Origin: Deltaproteobacteria bacterium
Lineage (GTDB): Bacteria > Desulfobacterota > Desulfobacteria > Desulfobacterales > JAUVGT01
Assembly (NCBI GenBank): GCA_030593645.1
Contig: JAUVGT010000079.1
Coordinates: 1-13,594 of the forward strand
Length of the DNA stretch: 13,594 nucleotides
Direction: 5' to 3'
In this document: positions 1 through 6,179 of the stretch, in pieces
Layout: every line of letters begins with the position of its first letter
Position numbering within the stretch: the first letter of the stretch is position 1
Position numbers and translations under genes: made by a program
Notes under the pieces: model-generated
What the model was told of the DNA's origin: nothing
Databases searched by the model: none
What the model saw: only the letters and a program-made list of their open reading frames with translations

Positions 1-1686
1 GGTGTCCACCCTTTCCCGGCATCAAACATAAATGATCTGATATACGCGATCATACACAATTCACCCACACCCATAAGAGAATTATCATCGAAAATTTCAG
101 TGGAACTGGACTATTCAGTCATGAAAGCAATACGTAAAAACCCTGACAGGCGGCCTCAAACAGGCAGGGAATTTTCTGAACTGCTTAAAACTCCGGCAGA
201 ATCCGGAAAAAATTTGAAAAATGGAATGGATAGATCAGGGAGAAAAATAACAGAAACATCTGTCGATTCCACTAGGGATCCTTCACTATCAGCATTGGCT
301 GAAGAGCACACAATAGTGTTAAAAGGTCTGGATTTTAAAAATCTAATCTGGATTAAGGCGATCCTGGAGAGCTGGGTTGTAAAGGAGATCGGTAAGGATA
401 AAATGGATCAGATACTGGACCGAATCCTGGATGTACCTATTTATACCGATCCGTTTTCAGGTGTTCTGCTGATCGATAATAATTTAATGCTGTTGATATG
501 GAAAGGAATAGTATTACAGGCATTGAATCTGAAAACAGGGAAGGTCGGTGAAAAGGTATTTTTAACTTCTTCGGGCCCGGAGAAGCATTTTAAGATTTAT
601 AAGCCCGACAATAAATCGATCATGGATGTTCCGCTGGTTTTAAGTACAATACTGGGTAAACACACAATTATACACAATGATGTTGACTCTACAATTATTG
701 ATTTTTCAGGTCTTTTACAAAAACTGATAAAAGAAAAATTCACAGGAATTGTCCGGTTTCGTTATTCACCGGGAGTATTGTATTTTGGTTTCTATTCAGG
801 GTCCAGATTATTTATACTTCAGTCGAAGCACCTTACCATGGATTTGTCAAATACCATCGTTGCAAATCTTACGAAAACAGTCCAATCAAACCTGTTTAAG
901 GTGGATGTACTGGAAACCCGACTTGTTCCATTAAGGGGAAGTATCCGCCGGCTGTTTTCTGATGCGACATTTTCAATTATATATCGGCCCGACAAAGGAA
1001 TTTCGCACTCCGATATGATTGATAAAAAACAGGAAGATTACCATCCAAATTCCCGGCAAATGCTAAGCTGCGGTATAGAGTTGAATATTGCCTCCGGAAA
1101 ATTTCTGGATATTCAGCTGGGTGCTCGTCTGATTCCTTCAGAAGATTTTATTTGTCAGGACTTTTCATACAGGTTCACCAACTGGTTTTTGTTTGAATTT
1201 TTTGTTCATTTATTATCATCCGGAAACAGGGATGCAATGAAATATATCAGCACCTGGATTCCGGAGATCGATACTGTTAAATTATATACTGTATTGAAGG
1301 GTGAAGACGGACAGGAGCAGTATTTTGACATCATTACCATGGATAAAACCGGTAAAATTCTTCACCTGGTATACAGGGGTATCAACGGTGAAAAGTCCCA
1401 TGTAAAGAAATTTCTTGATAGTGTCACATCCGTAAAAAAACAGTACATAAAAAGCGGTGATATCGGGGGTGTGTTTTATGTTTCCCCGGAAAAATTTTCA
1501 AATGAAGCAATGTCATATTTCCATGAAATGACCGCTGAGAAGAAAAAACAGTTCGGTTTGGGTTATATCGATAGGTTAACCGGTTTCAAGGGCTTTATTC
1601 GCGTGGGAAAGAACCGGGGGTTTCATTTTAACCTTGTTACCGAATTATCCAGAAATGATTTCAAATTGATCGGTCCTGTATTATAG
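1..1686 (+). CDS. C-terminal part of a Ser/Thr protein kinase with a ~500-residue extension (5' end outside window)
   Basis: The frame is open from base 1, so the gene starts upstream; the GTG at 100 is internal. 561 residues are visible. Residues 1-65 look like the end of a eukaryotic-type Ser/Thr kinase C-lobe: GVHPFPA near the start, then NPDRRPQT (residues 47-54), which carries the conserved Arg of kinase subdomain XI and the usual 'knPxxRPqs' ending. The ATP-binding and catalytic loops are not in the window. A polar linker (about 66-100) leads to an extension without transmembrane helices. Residues ~234-310, beginning DFSGLLQKLIKEKFTGIVRF, resemble the PATAN/DUF4388 pattern (Gly-rich, alternating strands with a 'F.sG.l' start). 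Residues ~441-555 (starting QYFDIITMDKTGKILHLVYR) have a strand-Asp-strand pattern reminiscent of a PD-(D/E)XK-like fold; this is weak. The kinase tail is fairly secure; the function of the extension is unknown. A signalling role for a cytoplasmic sensor or effector kinase is inferred. No obvious intrinsic terminator follows the stop directly. Confidence 0.65.
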   Translation, partial: GVHPFPASNINDLIYAIIHNSPTPIRELSSKISVELDYSVMKAIRKNPDRRPQTGREFSELLKTPAESGKNLKNGMDRSGRKITETSVDSTRDPSLSALAEEHTIVLKGLDFKNLIWIKAILESWVVKEIGKDKMDQILDRILDVPIYTDPFSGVLLIDNNLMLLIWKGIVLQALNLKTGKVGEKVFLTSSGPEKHFKIYKPDNKSIMDVPLVLSTILGKHTIIHNDVDSTIIDFSGLLQKLIKEKFTGIVRFRYSPGVLYFGFYSGSRLFILQSKHLTMDLSNTIVANLTKTVQSNLFKVDVLETRLVPLRGSIRRLFSDATFSIIYRPDKGISHSDMIDKKQEDYHPNSRQMLSCGIELNIASGKFLDIQLGARLIPSEDFICQDFSYRFTNWFLFEFFVHLLSSGNRDAMKYISTWIPEIDTVKLYTVLKGEDGQEQYFDIITMDKTGKILHLVYRGINGEKSHVKKFLDSVTSVKKQYIKSGDIGGVFYVSPEKFSNEAMSYFHEMTAEKKKQFGLGYIDRLTGFKGFIRVGKNRGFHFNLVTELSRNDFKLIGPVL

Positions 1687-1744
1687 GAAATCAAACCTGC
1701 TCCTGAGAGCCTGGTCAGTAAGAAGGCATTTTCTTTGATACCTT

Positions 1745-1881
1745 TGACGGTTTCGTAATCCGCCGTAGGCGGACCAACTTCTGCGTTGTGCTGCATTTCG
1801 CAATCATTTAACGTACTATAAGTACGCTTCATGATTACGAAATTTGCACGCCTTGAATTTGAACTTTTTACGAAACCGTCA
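1745..1881. repeat. Imperfect palindromic MITE-like repeat with 13-bp terminal inverted repeats
   Basis: The ends are exact inverted repeats: TGACGGTTTCGTA at 1745-1757 and TACGAAACCGTCA at 1869-1881. The centre is a stem CGTACT/AGTACG with loop ATA (1812-1826). The arms continue with imperfect complementarity: GCATTTCGCAATCAT on the left mirrors ATGATTACGAAATTTGC on the right. A small nested hairpin CCGCC-GTA-GGCGG lies at 1760-1772. The whole element could fold into one long cruciform or RNA hairpin. It encodes no protein. I believe similar palindromes recur between genes in Desulfobacterales genomes, but this is memory and not a search. Mobilisation in trans by a transposase is possible but not shown; no target-site duplication was evident. 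Confidence 0.7.
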
Positions 1882-1886
1882 CATTC

Positions 1887-1909
1887 GGACTTTTTACGAA
1901 ACCATCACC
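1887..1909. repeat. Extra copy of the repeat end
   Basis: The stretch contains CTTTTTACGAAACCATCA, nearly the same as the right end of the adjacent element (CTTTTTACGAAACCGTCA), differing at one base (A for G) and in the same orientation. It lies 5 bases beyond the element. It may be the outer end of a larger nested element, or the remnant of a second insertion or tandem duplication. Confidence 0.6.
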
Positions 1910-1937
1910 TTTGGATCCGGAAATTTACTTCTTATCT

Positions 1938-1964
1938 AAACATGAGACATACTGTCTCATGTTT
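1938..1964. terminator. Perfect 12-bp hairpin, possible terminator or operator dyad
   Basis: AAACATGAGACA (1938-1949) is the exact inverse complement of TGTCTCATGTTT (1953-1964), with loop TAC. The A-rich left foot and T-rich right foot would let it act as a modest terminator in either direction, but the stem is not very GC-rich and no clean T-run follows (CTTCACG). It lies ~250 bases after the kinase stop and ~220 before iorA. An operator dyad for a regulator is the alternative. Confidence 0.4.
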
Positions 1965-1990
1965 CTTCACGTCCTTTACCGCCTGGTTAT

Positions 1991-2018
1991 TTGAAACACT
2001 CTAAAATACTGATAAAAT
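1991..2018 (+). promoter_or_regulatory. Candidate sigma-70 promoter upstream of iorA
   Basis: TTGAAA (1991-1996) and TAAAAT (2013-2018) are separated by 16 bases, a fair match to the -35/-10 consensus. Transcription would start near 2025, giving a leader of about 160 nt before iorA. The region is AT-rich, so chance matches are likely. Confidence 0.3.
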
Positions 2019-2052
2019 GATTAATTCTTGTGTTAAAGACTCATAGGCCATA

Positions 2053-2069
2053 TTGGCATGGAATTTGAA
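2053..2069 (+). promoter_or_regulatory. Candidate sigma-54 (-24/-12) promoter upstream of iorA
   Basis: TTGGCATGGAATTTGAA fits the sigma-54 consensus YTGGCACGRNNNTTGCW at correct spacing, with the -24 GG intact. Two positions differ: T for C after TGGCA, and A for the normally conserved C of the -12 GC. The start would be near 2080, about 100 nt before iorA. The -12 mismatch could abolish activity. Confidence 0.33.
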
Positions 2070-2183
2070 GTTTTTGAGATGGATTCATGTTTTATATGAA
2101 GGGTTTTGATAAATATGCAATATTTGTATTTATCTCAAGCCTATCGCTAAAAAACAATTTCAAAAGTTATCGGGGAATACAAG

Positions 2184-4082
2184 ATGAAAACCATGGGAAG
2201 AATGCTGCTTACAAAAGAACCGTTTTCCGAAATAGTTATGGGGAACACCGCCCTGGTCAGGGCAATGATTGAATCCGGTACAAGGGTGGTGACATCTTAC
2301 CCTGGATCTCCGACTCCGGAAATCGCAACCGCAATTCAATCGATTCCAGGAGAAAAGCGGCCGTTTTATTTTGAGTTTTCAACCAATGAAAAAGTAGCGA
2401 CAGAAGTTGCCTTTGGAGCGGCTCTCAACGGACATTTATCTGCTGTATTCTTTAAAAGCGTTGGATTGAACGTGGCTTCAGACACCTTTGTTCAATTGAG
2501 CCTGATGAATATTATTGGCGGGATGGTGGTGGTTCTGGGTGATGATCCCGGTGCTAATTCTTCGCAGAATGAACAGGACAATCGGCATTTCGCATATATG
2601 AGTTATACACCGGTGATAGAACCCTCCAGTCCTGCTGAAGTATATACATTCTACAAAGAAGCGGCCAGGCTTGCACAGGAAAAAAAGATGCCCGTGATTC
2701 TCAGATTAACAACCCATGTATGCCACGCCAAAGAGAAGGTGGCTTTTTCCGGCTGGGAACCTTCACCATTTGATAATACGCCGATGTTTGATGTAAAAAA
2801 TGGACCCTATATTTCTTTGACTTCAGAAGTATTTCCAAAAAAACGCAGGGCGCTAAAAAATTTACAGATCATTGAAGAAGACTCCATCCGATGCGGACTG
2901 CACAGGACCGAGGATCATAAAAATCGGAAAATGGGAATTATTACCATGGGCCTCCCATTTCAATCGGTCATGGATGTTATTGAAAAAGCGGCTGATAAAC
3001 CGGATATACTGAAATTGGGCCTGGTTTACCCTGTACCGAAGGAACCGATCGCTGATTTTTTGAGATCCCATGAAGAGGTTAAGGTTCTCGAAGAACTGGA
3101 TGATATACTCGAAAAGGAAGTCAAATCGATCGCGTATGACCTGAAACTATCCACAGCGATATATGGAAAAATGGATTCTGAAGACCGTATCGGAGAGTAT
3201 ACACCGGATAAGGTTTATCAATTACTAAAAAAGACCTGGCCCCATATGCTTCCGGATAAAGGAGAAAAAGCAGAGGACCTCACGCTGATCCCGCAACGGC
3301 CGGCTCAGATGTGTCCCGGCTGTGGACACAGAAGTGCATTTTATGCAGTTAAAAAAGTACTTGAAGAAACCGACATCACAGTCGCGGATATTGGATGCCA
3401 TTCTCTCGGATTCCTTCCACCGTATAAGATGGGTGAAATTTTGATGTGCATGGGTGCGTCTACCGGAATGGGTTCGGGCCTTTCCATTTTTAATACCAGC
3501 CGGAAGGTTATTGTATTCATGGGTGACTCTACGTTTTTCCACGCAGGATTACCGGGTATTGTGAATGCGGTATTCAATAAGCATAATATTACCATGGTAT
3601 TAATGGAAAATGGAACCACGGCAATGACTGGTCATCAGGATCACGCGGCTTCAGGAAAGAATTTTAATGAGCCTGTGGAAGCCATACCGATTCGCGGGGT
3701 ACTCGAAGGATTAGGTGTGAATAAAATTTATGAAACCGATACCTATAATCAAAAAAAGCTTAAAGAGTTGCTCGTCCAGGCTCTGGGAGACGAAGAATTC
3801 AGCGTGGTAATCGCGAAACATCCCTGTATGCTGAAATTCACAAGGGAACAGCAGCGTCAACCCGGATATATCCGGAAGCGGGTGGATATTGACCAGAATA
3901 AATGCAAAAGGATAAGTGAATGCATTCAAACGTTTGCCTGTCCGACTTTCACAAGACTTGAGGATGGGTCGATACGGATTAATCCGGATCTTTGTATCGG
4001 CGATGGTTCATGTATTCAGACCTGCCCGACCTCAGCTGTGACATCACCAGGAGCGAAGGGACAAGAGGATAATAATGGATAA
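2184..4082 (+). CDS. iorA: Indolepyruvate:ferredoxin oxidoreductase, alpha subunit
   Basis: The large thiamine-diphosphate subunit oxidises aryl 2-oxoacids (indolepyruvate and relatives from aromatic amino-acid transamination) to aryl-acetyl-CoA in the cytoplasm, with ferredoxin the usual acceptor. Length 632 residues is normal for the family. In order: the pyrimidine-binding domain (about 16-190, with YPGSPTPEI), a middle domain (about 245-350), the diphosphate-binding domain with CPGCGH (377-382), DIGCHSLG, CMGAS.GM, GDSTFFHAGLPG (447 on) and ENGTTAMTGHQ, and a two-cluster ferredoxin-like tail (about 565-625). The tail is odd: cluster 1 reads CKRISECIQTFACP (C574, C580, C586) with Ile577 where a Cys is expected, and cluster 2 reads CIGDGSCIQTCP (C604, C610, C614) with Asp607 there. 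ATG 2184 is supported by GGGGA at 2172-2176, 7 nt upstream. The gene overlaps iorB by 8 nt. Substrate specificity cannot be fixed from sequence alone. Confidence 0.93.
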   Translation: MKTMGRMLLTKEPFSEIVMGNTALVRAMIESGTRVVTSYPGSPTPEIATAIQSIPGEKRPFYFEFSTNEKVATEVAFGAALNGHLSAVFFKSVGLNVASDTFVQLSLMNIIGGMVVVLGDDPGANSSQNEQDNRHFAYMSYTPVIEPSSPAEVYTFYKEAARLAQEKKMPVILRLTTHVCHAKEKVAFSGWEPSPFDNTPMFDVKNGPYISLTSEVFPKKRRALKNLQIIEEDSIRCGLHRTEDHKNRKMGIITMGLPFQSVMDVIEKAADKPDILKLGLVYPVPKEPIADFLRSHEEVKVLEELDDILEKEVKSIAYDLKLSTAIYGKMDSEDRIGEYTPDKVYQLLKKTWPHMLPDKGEKAEDLTLIPQRPAQMCPGCGHRSAFYAVKKVLEETDITVADIGCHSLGFLPPYKMGEILMCMGASTGMGSGLSIFNTSRKVIVFMGDSTFFHAGLPGIVNAVFNKHNITMVLMENGTTAMTGHQDHAASGKNFNEPVEAIPIRGVLEGLGVNKIYETDTYNQKKLKELLVQALGDEEFSVVIAKHPCMLKFTREQQRQPGYIRKRVDIDQNKCKRISECIQTFACPTFTRLEDGSIRINPDLCIGDGSCIQTCPTSAVTSPGAKGQEDNNG

Positions 4083-4650
4083 ATTCAATATCTACCTTAC
4101 AGGAGTTGGGGGTCAGGGCATAGGATTGATCAGTGAAATACTGCTGAGAGCCGCGGATAATGCTGGGCTGAATGTCAAAAGTGTGGATACACACGGTCTG
4201 GCCCAAAGGGGCGGTGTGGTTGTATCCCATATCCGCATGGGGGAAACGATTTATACTCCGCTGATTCCGGCGGGAGAAAGTGATCTTGTCGTTGCCCTGG
4301 AAAGACATGAGGCCTTACGCGGTATGAATGGTGCACTGAAAAACGGCGGGGTATTAATATATTATAATACAGTATGGCAGCCGCTCGATGTTCGTTTGAA
4401 AAATGCGGATGAGATAACTGAAGATGTGATCAGCCAGGAATGCCAAAGACGTGATATCAGAGAGATCAGAGTCGTAGAACCGGCATTGAAAGATATCCGA
4501 ATGCAGAATGTGGCTGTACTGGCCGATATTGCGAAATTTGAACTTATTCCCGGAATAAATAATGAAAATTACATTGAAGCGATGAAAGATCTGATGGAAG
4601 GTAAAAAACTGGAAGATAATATGAAGCTGTTTAATGGTAAATCAGCTTAA
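4075..4650 (+). CDS. iorB: Indolepyruvate:ferredoxin oxidoreductase, beta subunit
   Basis: This is the small (gamma-domain) subunit that pairs with IorA in the heteromeric 2-oxoacid oxidoreductase and contributes to CoA binding. At 191 residues it is full length for the family. Diagnostic motifs are GVGGQG (residues 10-15) and THGLAQRGGVVVSHIRMG (39-56), the classic 'THGmaQRGG.V.SH.R' of IorB. The start codon lies inside the end of iorA (shared ATGGATAA, 8 nt), so translation is probably coupled and the subunits made in equal amounts. An AGAGGA upstream can serve as ribosome binding site. No strong terminator follows. Confidence 0.93.
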   Translation: MDKFNIYLTGVGGQGIGLISEILLRAADNAGLNVKSVDTHGLAQRGGVVVSHIRMGETIYTPLIPAGESDLVVALERHEALRGMNGALKNGGVLIYYNTVWQPLDVRLKNADEITEDVISQECQRRDIREIRVVEPALKDIRMQNVAVLADIAKFELIPGINNENYIEAMKDLMEGKKLEDNMKLFNGKSA

Positions 4651-4743
4651 TAAGCGGTGAGCAGAAACAGGATGGCCCAAAATATTGAATAACGTGTCAA
4701 TACAGAGTTGAATTTATTTTTGCGCGAATCCTAAACACCAGAT

Positions 4744-4767
4744 AAGACCGGTTACGCCGGTGGTCTT
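4744..4767 (+). promoter_or_regulatory. Hairpin just upstream of the ribosome binding site of the 72-residue gene
   Basis: AAGACCGG (4744-4751) can pair with CC (4757-4758) and GGTCTT (4762-4767), leaving loop TTACG and a 3-nt bulge GGT. An alternative inner stem is ACCGG/CCGGT. The structure ends 3 nt before the GGAGGA Shine-Dalgarno sequence at 4771-4776. It could affect ribosome access, protect the mRNA 5' end after processing, or be a weak terminator remnant without a T-run. No known riboswitch fold was recognised in the 129-nt gap. Confidence 0.4.
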
Positions 4768-4779
4768 CATGGAGGAATC

Positions 4780-4998
4780 ATGGAAACACATCATGTCACT
4801 TTTTTTCAGCCCTATCCGTTTAAAGAAGGGCAAAAGATTAATATAAAGGACGGTCCTCGATCCGGAGACTGGGAAGTAATCGGTGTAACCGACCGGCGGG
4901 TTAAACTCAAATGTCCGGTCAGCCATAAAGAGGTTGAATGGAATCGATTCTGCTACTTTATTGAAGACAAAGAAAATGTTGAGTGGCCGAAAATGTAA
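4780..4998 (+). CDS. Small conserved-looking protein of unknown function (72 aa)
   Basis: A clear ribosome binding site (GGAGGA at 4771-4776, 3 nt from ATG) and non-random composition support a real gene. The protein is soluble, with no signal peptide or membrane segment. It begins with an aromatic run (TFFQPYPF, residues 7-14), followed by short beta-like stretches with GQKINIKDGPRSGDWEVIGV (17-36), VKLKCPVS and EVEWNRFCYFIED. The 'G..i.I.dGPr.GdWeViGv' pattern suggests a small SH3/KOW-like barrel. Two Cys (45, 58) are too few for a classical zinc site within one chain. From memory, similar short proteins occur in Desulfobacterota, but I cannot name a family. It sits between iorB and a sensor-like gene, all same strand, with only 55 nt to the latter; a functional link is not shown. 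Confidence 0.75.
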   Translation: METHHVTFFQPYPFKEGQKINIKDGPRSGDWEVIGVTDRRVKLKCPVSHKEVEWNRFCYFIEDKENVEWPKM

Positions 4999-5053
4999 AT
5001 AGTGATGAGTGATTAAAAACAGGTATGATTCATATGAACGGGATAAAAACAAA

Positions 5054-6106
5054 ATGGAACTATTCAAATTCCTGACACCGATATCTTACTGGCTATTGAT
5101 TATTGTATGGAGCATTATACTTATTTTTTATCTCAGCAGGCTGCTGCCAAAGAGGCGTAAGAATGAATTGTTCATTACGCTGATTATTATACTTTCAATT
5201 GATGCGTTCCGAACGTTATTTGAGAGTTTATATTTCGGTGCATGGTATACATCATTGGTCGGATTAATTCCGAAAAACATACATGAGTTTTTAATACGGC
5301 CCGAAAATGTCTTTATCCCAAAATTTATTAACGTCATGGCGGCGGTTTTGATATTATCGATTTTACTGCTTCGATGGCTTCCCCAGGAGGAAGAAGAACA
5401 GAAAAATAAAAAGAGCTATACAATGAAACTGGAAAAGCAGATATCCGAAAGAAAAAAGGTGGAAAAATCTTTTCGGGAGAGCGAAGAACGGTTCCGTCAG
5501 CTTTCCGAAGCGTCTTTTGCGGGCGTTCTCTTAATCGAGAATCGAAAAGTTTTTGCGGCAAACAAGGTTTTTGCAGATATGTTCGGATATGAGGCAGATA
5601 CGGTCATCGGTATGGACGTAACCGATTTTGTTACTCAAGAATCAAGAGAGACAGTATCAAAATATGTTGAAACCGGATACGACGAATGTTACGAAGTCAT
5701 GGGATTGAAAAAAAACGAGGAAGAATTTCCGATAGAAGCATGCGGGAAAGAATTGCTTTACCATGGACGTAAGATAAGACAGACTTCGATAAGAGATATC
5801 AGCGAATCGAAACGGGCCGAGCTGGAAAGGATTAAACATGAAAAACTACAGGGTGTTATTGAAATGGCGGGCGCGGTATGCCATGAATTAAATCAGCCCA
5901 TGATGGCTATTCTGGGATATTCGGATATATTGGAGCGGAAAGATAGTGACTTAAAGAAAAAACTGCAGCACATTAGATCTTATATCGACGAGATGGGAAG
6001 CATCACTAAAAAGCTTATGAAAATTACCAGATATGAAACAAAAGATTATATGGAAGGAAGGAAAATTATCGACATCGAAAGATCGTCCGATACCAGCCAC
6101 TTCTAA
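5054..6106 (+). CDS. Membrane PAS-HisKA signalling protein lacking the ATPase domain
   Basis: Using ATG 5054 the protein has 350 residues; an in-frame GTG at 5009 would add 15 polar residues. ATG 5054 is preferred because the first membrane helix follows at once, though its ribosome site (CGGGA) is weak. Three hydrophobic segments lie near residues 10-30, 39-60 and 88-109, then a charged coiled coil (about 111-145), a PAS domain (about 140-255; SEERFRQLSEASFAGVLLIE, then MFGYEAD.VIGMDV) and a HisKA phospho-acceptor hairpin (about 262-335) with H-box AVCHELNQPMMAILGYSDIL, His277. The family normally continues with a HATPase domain carrying N, G1 and G2 boxes; here the protein ends after KLMKITRYETKDYMEGRKII. 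The next gene starts 73 nt later, so no ATPase region is hidden in another frame. It could be phosphorylated in trans, act as a phosphotransfer hub, or signal by dimerisation. No response regulator is adjacent. Confidence 0.82.
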   Translation: MELFKFLTPISYWLLIIVWSIILIFYLSRLLPKRRKNELFITLIIILSIDAFRTLFESLYFGAWYTSLVGLIPKNIHEFLIRPENVFIPKFINVMAAVLILSILLLRWLPQEEEEQKNKKSYTMKLEKQISERKKVEKSFRESEERFRQLSEASFAGVLLIENRKVFAANKVFADMFGYEADTVIGMDVTDFVTQESRETVSKYVETGYDECYEVMGLKKNEEEFPIEACGKELLYHGRKIRQTSIRDISESKRAELERIKHEKLQGVIEMAGAVCHELNQPMMAILGYSDILERKDSDLKKKLQHIRSYIDEMGSITKKLMKITRYETKDYMEGRKIIDIERSSDTSHF

Positions 6107-6126
6107 AAGTGGTTTTGAAACCGCTT
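6107..6126. other. Inverted repeat directly after the PAS-HisKA stop codon
   Basis: AAGTGGTT (6107-6114) pairs with AACCGCTT (6119-6126) with one G-T wobble, loop TTGA. No T-run follows, so it is a poor intrinsic terminator. It may stabilise the upstream mRNA 3' end or serve as an operator, because it overlaps the candidate -35 of the lon promoter. Confidence 0.4.
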
Positions 6127-6144
6127 CGGGTACTGCGATATAAA
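6115..6144 (+). promoter_or_regulatory. lon: Candidate sigma-70 promoter of lon
   Basis: TTGAAA (6115-6120) and TATAAA (6139-6144) lie 18 bases apart, giving a start near 6151 and a leader of about 30 nt. The -35 sits in the right half of an inverted repeat. A heat-shock (sigma-32) type -10 with CCCCAT is not present, so heat-shock control by that route is not supported here. Confidence 0.42.
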
Positions 6145-6179
6145 TAAACATGTAAAAATTACATTCATGGGGTAAAGTA

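Larger units (their letters stand above)
1687..2183. other. Intergenic region with repeat, hairpin and candidate promoters
   Basis: This 497-base gap carries no convincing gene. From left to right it holds a short AT-rich stretch after the kinase stop, an imperfect palindromic element (1745-1881) with an extra copy of its end (1887-1909), a perfect hairpin (1938-1964), and about 220 bases upstream of iorA with candidate sigma-70 and sigma-54 promoter sequences. A short frame at 2087-2272 overlaps iorA in another phase and is not supported. Confidence 0.7.

Noticed and set aside
100..102. GTG as the start of the first gene
   Set aside because: The same frame is open back to base 1 and encodes a kinase C-lobe tail through this point, so the GTG is internal and the gene is 5'-partial.
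2087..2272. 61-residue frame upstream of and overlapping iorA
   Set aside because: It overlaps iorA by 89 bases in another phase, has a weak ribosome site and no recognisable pattern; iorA with its GGGGA site is clearly real.
4651..4779. Riboswitch or small RNA in the iorB to 72-residue gene gap
   Set aside because: Only one small hairpin is visible and no known aptamer motif; promoter-like hexamers there are weak.
6107..6179. Frameshifted HATPase domain after the PAS-HisKA gene
   Set aside because: Only 73 bases remain before lon, far too few for a ~110-residue domain, and no N-box or G-box motif is seen in any frame.
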